64,000 nucleotides of DNA, from contig NZ_JAEFDB010000009.1 of the NCBI RefSeq assembly GCF_016126015.1, positions 1 through 64,000 on the forward strand. The letters run 5' to 3'. Both the position numbers and the translations under genes were made by a program. The DNA comes from Capnocytophaga periodontitidis (GTDB lineage: Bacteria > Bacteroidota > Bacteroidia > Flavobacteriales > Flavobacteriaceae). The notes beneath the pieces were generated by a model. That model had not been told where the DNA came from, did no database searches, and saw nothing but the letters and a program-made list of their open reading frames with translations. Positions 63,857 to 64,000 of this stretch are shown piece after piece (position 1 is the stretch's first letter; each line of letters begins with the position of its first letter).

Positions 63857-64000
63857 TTAAAAGTTTGCTTTGATACTAAAACCATAGCTTCTAAGGCTTG
63901 GCAACATAAAGTAGTCTAAACCTTGAGCGTAGTTACCAGTAGATGAAACGGCTTCGGGGTCGAAAGGTGCTTTGCTATAGAGCATTGCTAAGTTTCTACC
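63857..64000 (-). CDS. SusC/TonB-dependent transporter, 3' end only
   Basis: The last 47 codons of a SusC-like outer membrane transporter enter the window: RNLAMLYSKAPFDPEAVSS, NYAQGLDYFMLPSLRSYGFSIKANF, stop at 63857. The RNL, YSK and YGFSIKANF endings are typical of the last barrel strands of SusC proteins. The rest lies to the right of the window. It is the first gene of the deglycosylation-type locus. Confidence 0.9.
   Translation of the reverse strand, partial: GRNLAMLYSKAPFDPEAVSSTGNYAQGLDYFMLPSLRSYGFSIKANF

Overview
Organism: The window looks like chromosomal DNA of a Flavobacteriia member of the Bacteroidota, most likely a Capnocytophaga. The grounds are AT-rich DNA, Bacteroidota promoters of the form TTTG-N19-TAnnTTTG, starts without Shine-Dalgarno sequences, a DnaE polymerase with a DnaQ-type proofreading domain fused at its N-terminus, and a SusC/SusD locus with a GH18 endo-glycosidase that resembles the glycoprotein-deglycosylation (Gpd) locus described in Capnocytophaga. 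Genus assignment is inference. Layout: (1) 277-4844, a plus-strand envelope cluster: a small cytoplasmic protein, three related lipoproteins, a DUF3137 membrane protein and a LemA protein. (2) 4900-22798, a minus-strand block that appears to be one efflux operon (TolC, periplasmic adaptor, ABC ATPase, FtsX/MacB permease, LytS-type histidine kinase) broken by accessory DNA. About 11 kb lies between ATPase and permease: a TetR-CPBP-hydrolase operon, a YARHG protein, a SMI1/KNR4 protein, two unknown small proteins, and a tandem array of five secreted SH3-domain genes alternating with four KilA-N units (two intact, two decayed). (3) 23089-58702, mostly housekeeping: hemC, asnS, hisS, mazG, groES-groEL, secG, lptE, ruvA, pbpC, dnaE, carA, eno, rpmH and aspartate kinase, with DUF5682, DinB-like, three PepSY-like and several envelope genes between them. 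(4) 58782-64000, a minus-strand SusC/SusD locus (SusC cut by the window end) with a non-catalytic GH18-like protein, a DUF1735-LamG lectin-like protein and a GH18 endo-beta-N-acetylglucosaminidase. Most striking observation: both intact KilA-N genes carry, at the same place in the DNA-binding half, a perfect 32-bp palindrome centred on GAATTC inside the reading frame. The two palindromes share their outer and central bases, but all six middle bases of each arm differ, and every difference is matched by a complementary change in the other arm. The palindrome therefore appears to be maintained as DNA or RNA structure, not only as protein code. One decayed KilA-N copy breaks exactly inside such an arm. 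No tRNA, rRNA, CRISPR array, transposase or integrase was seen.
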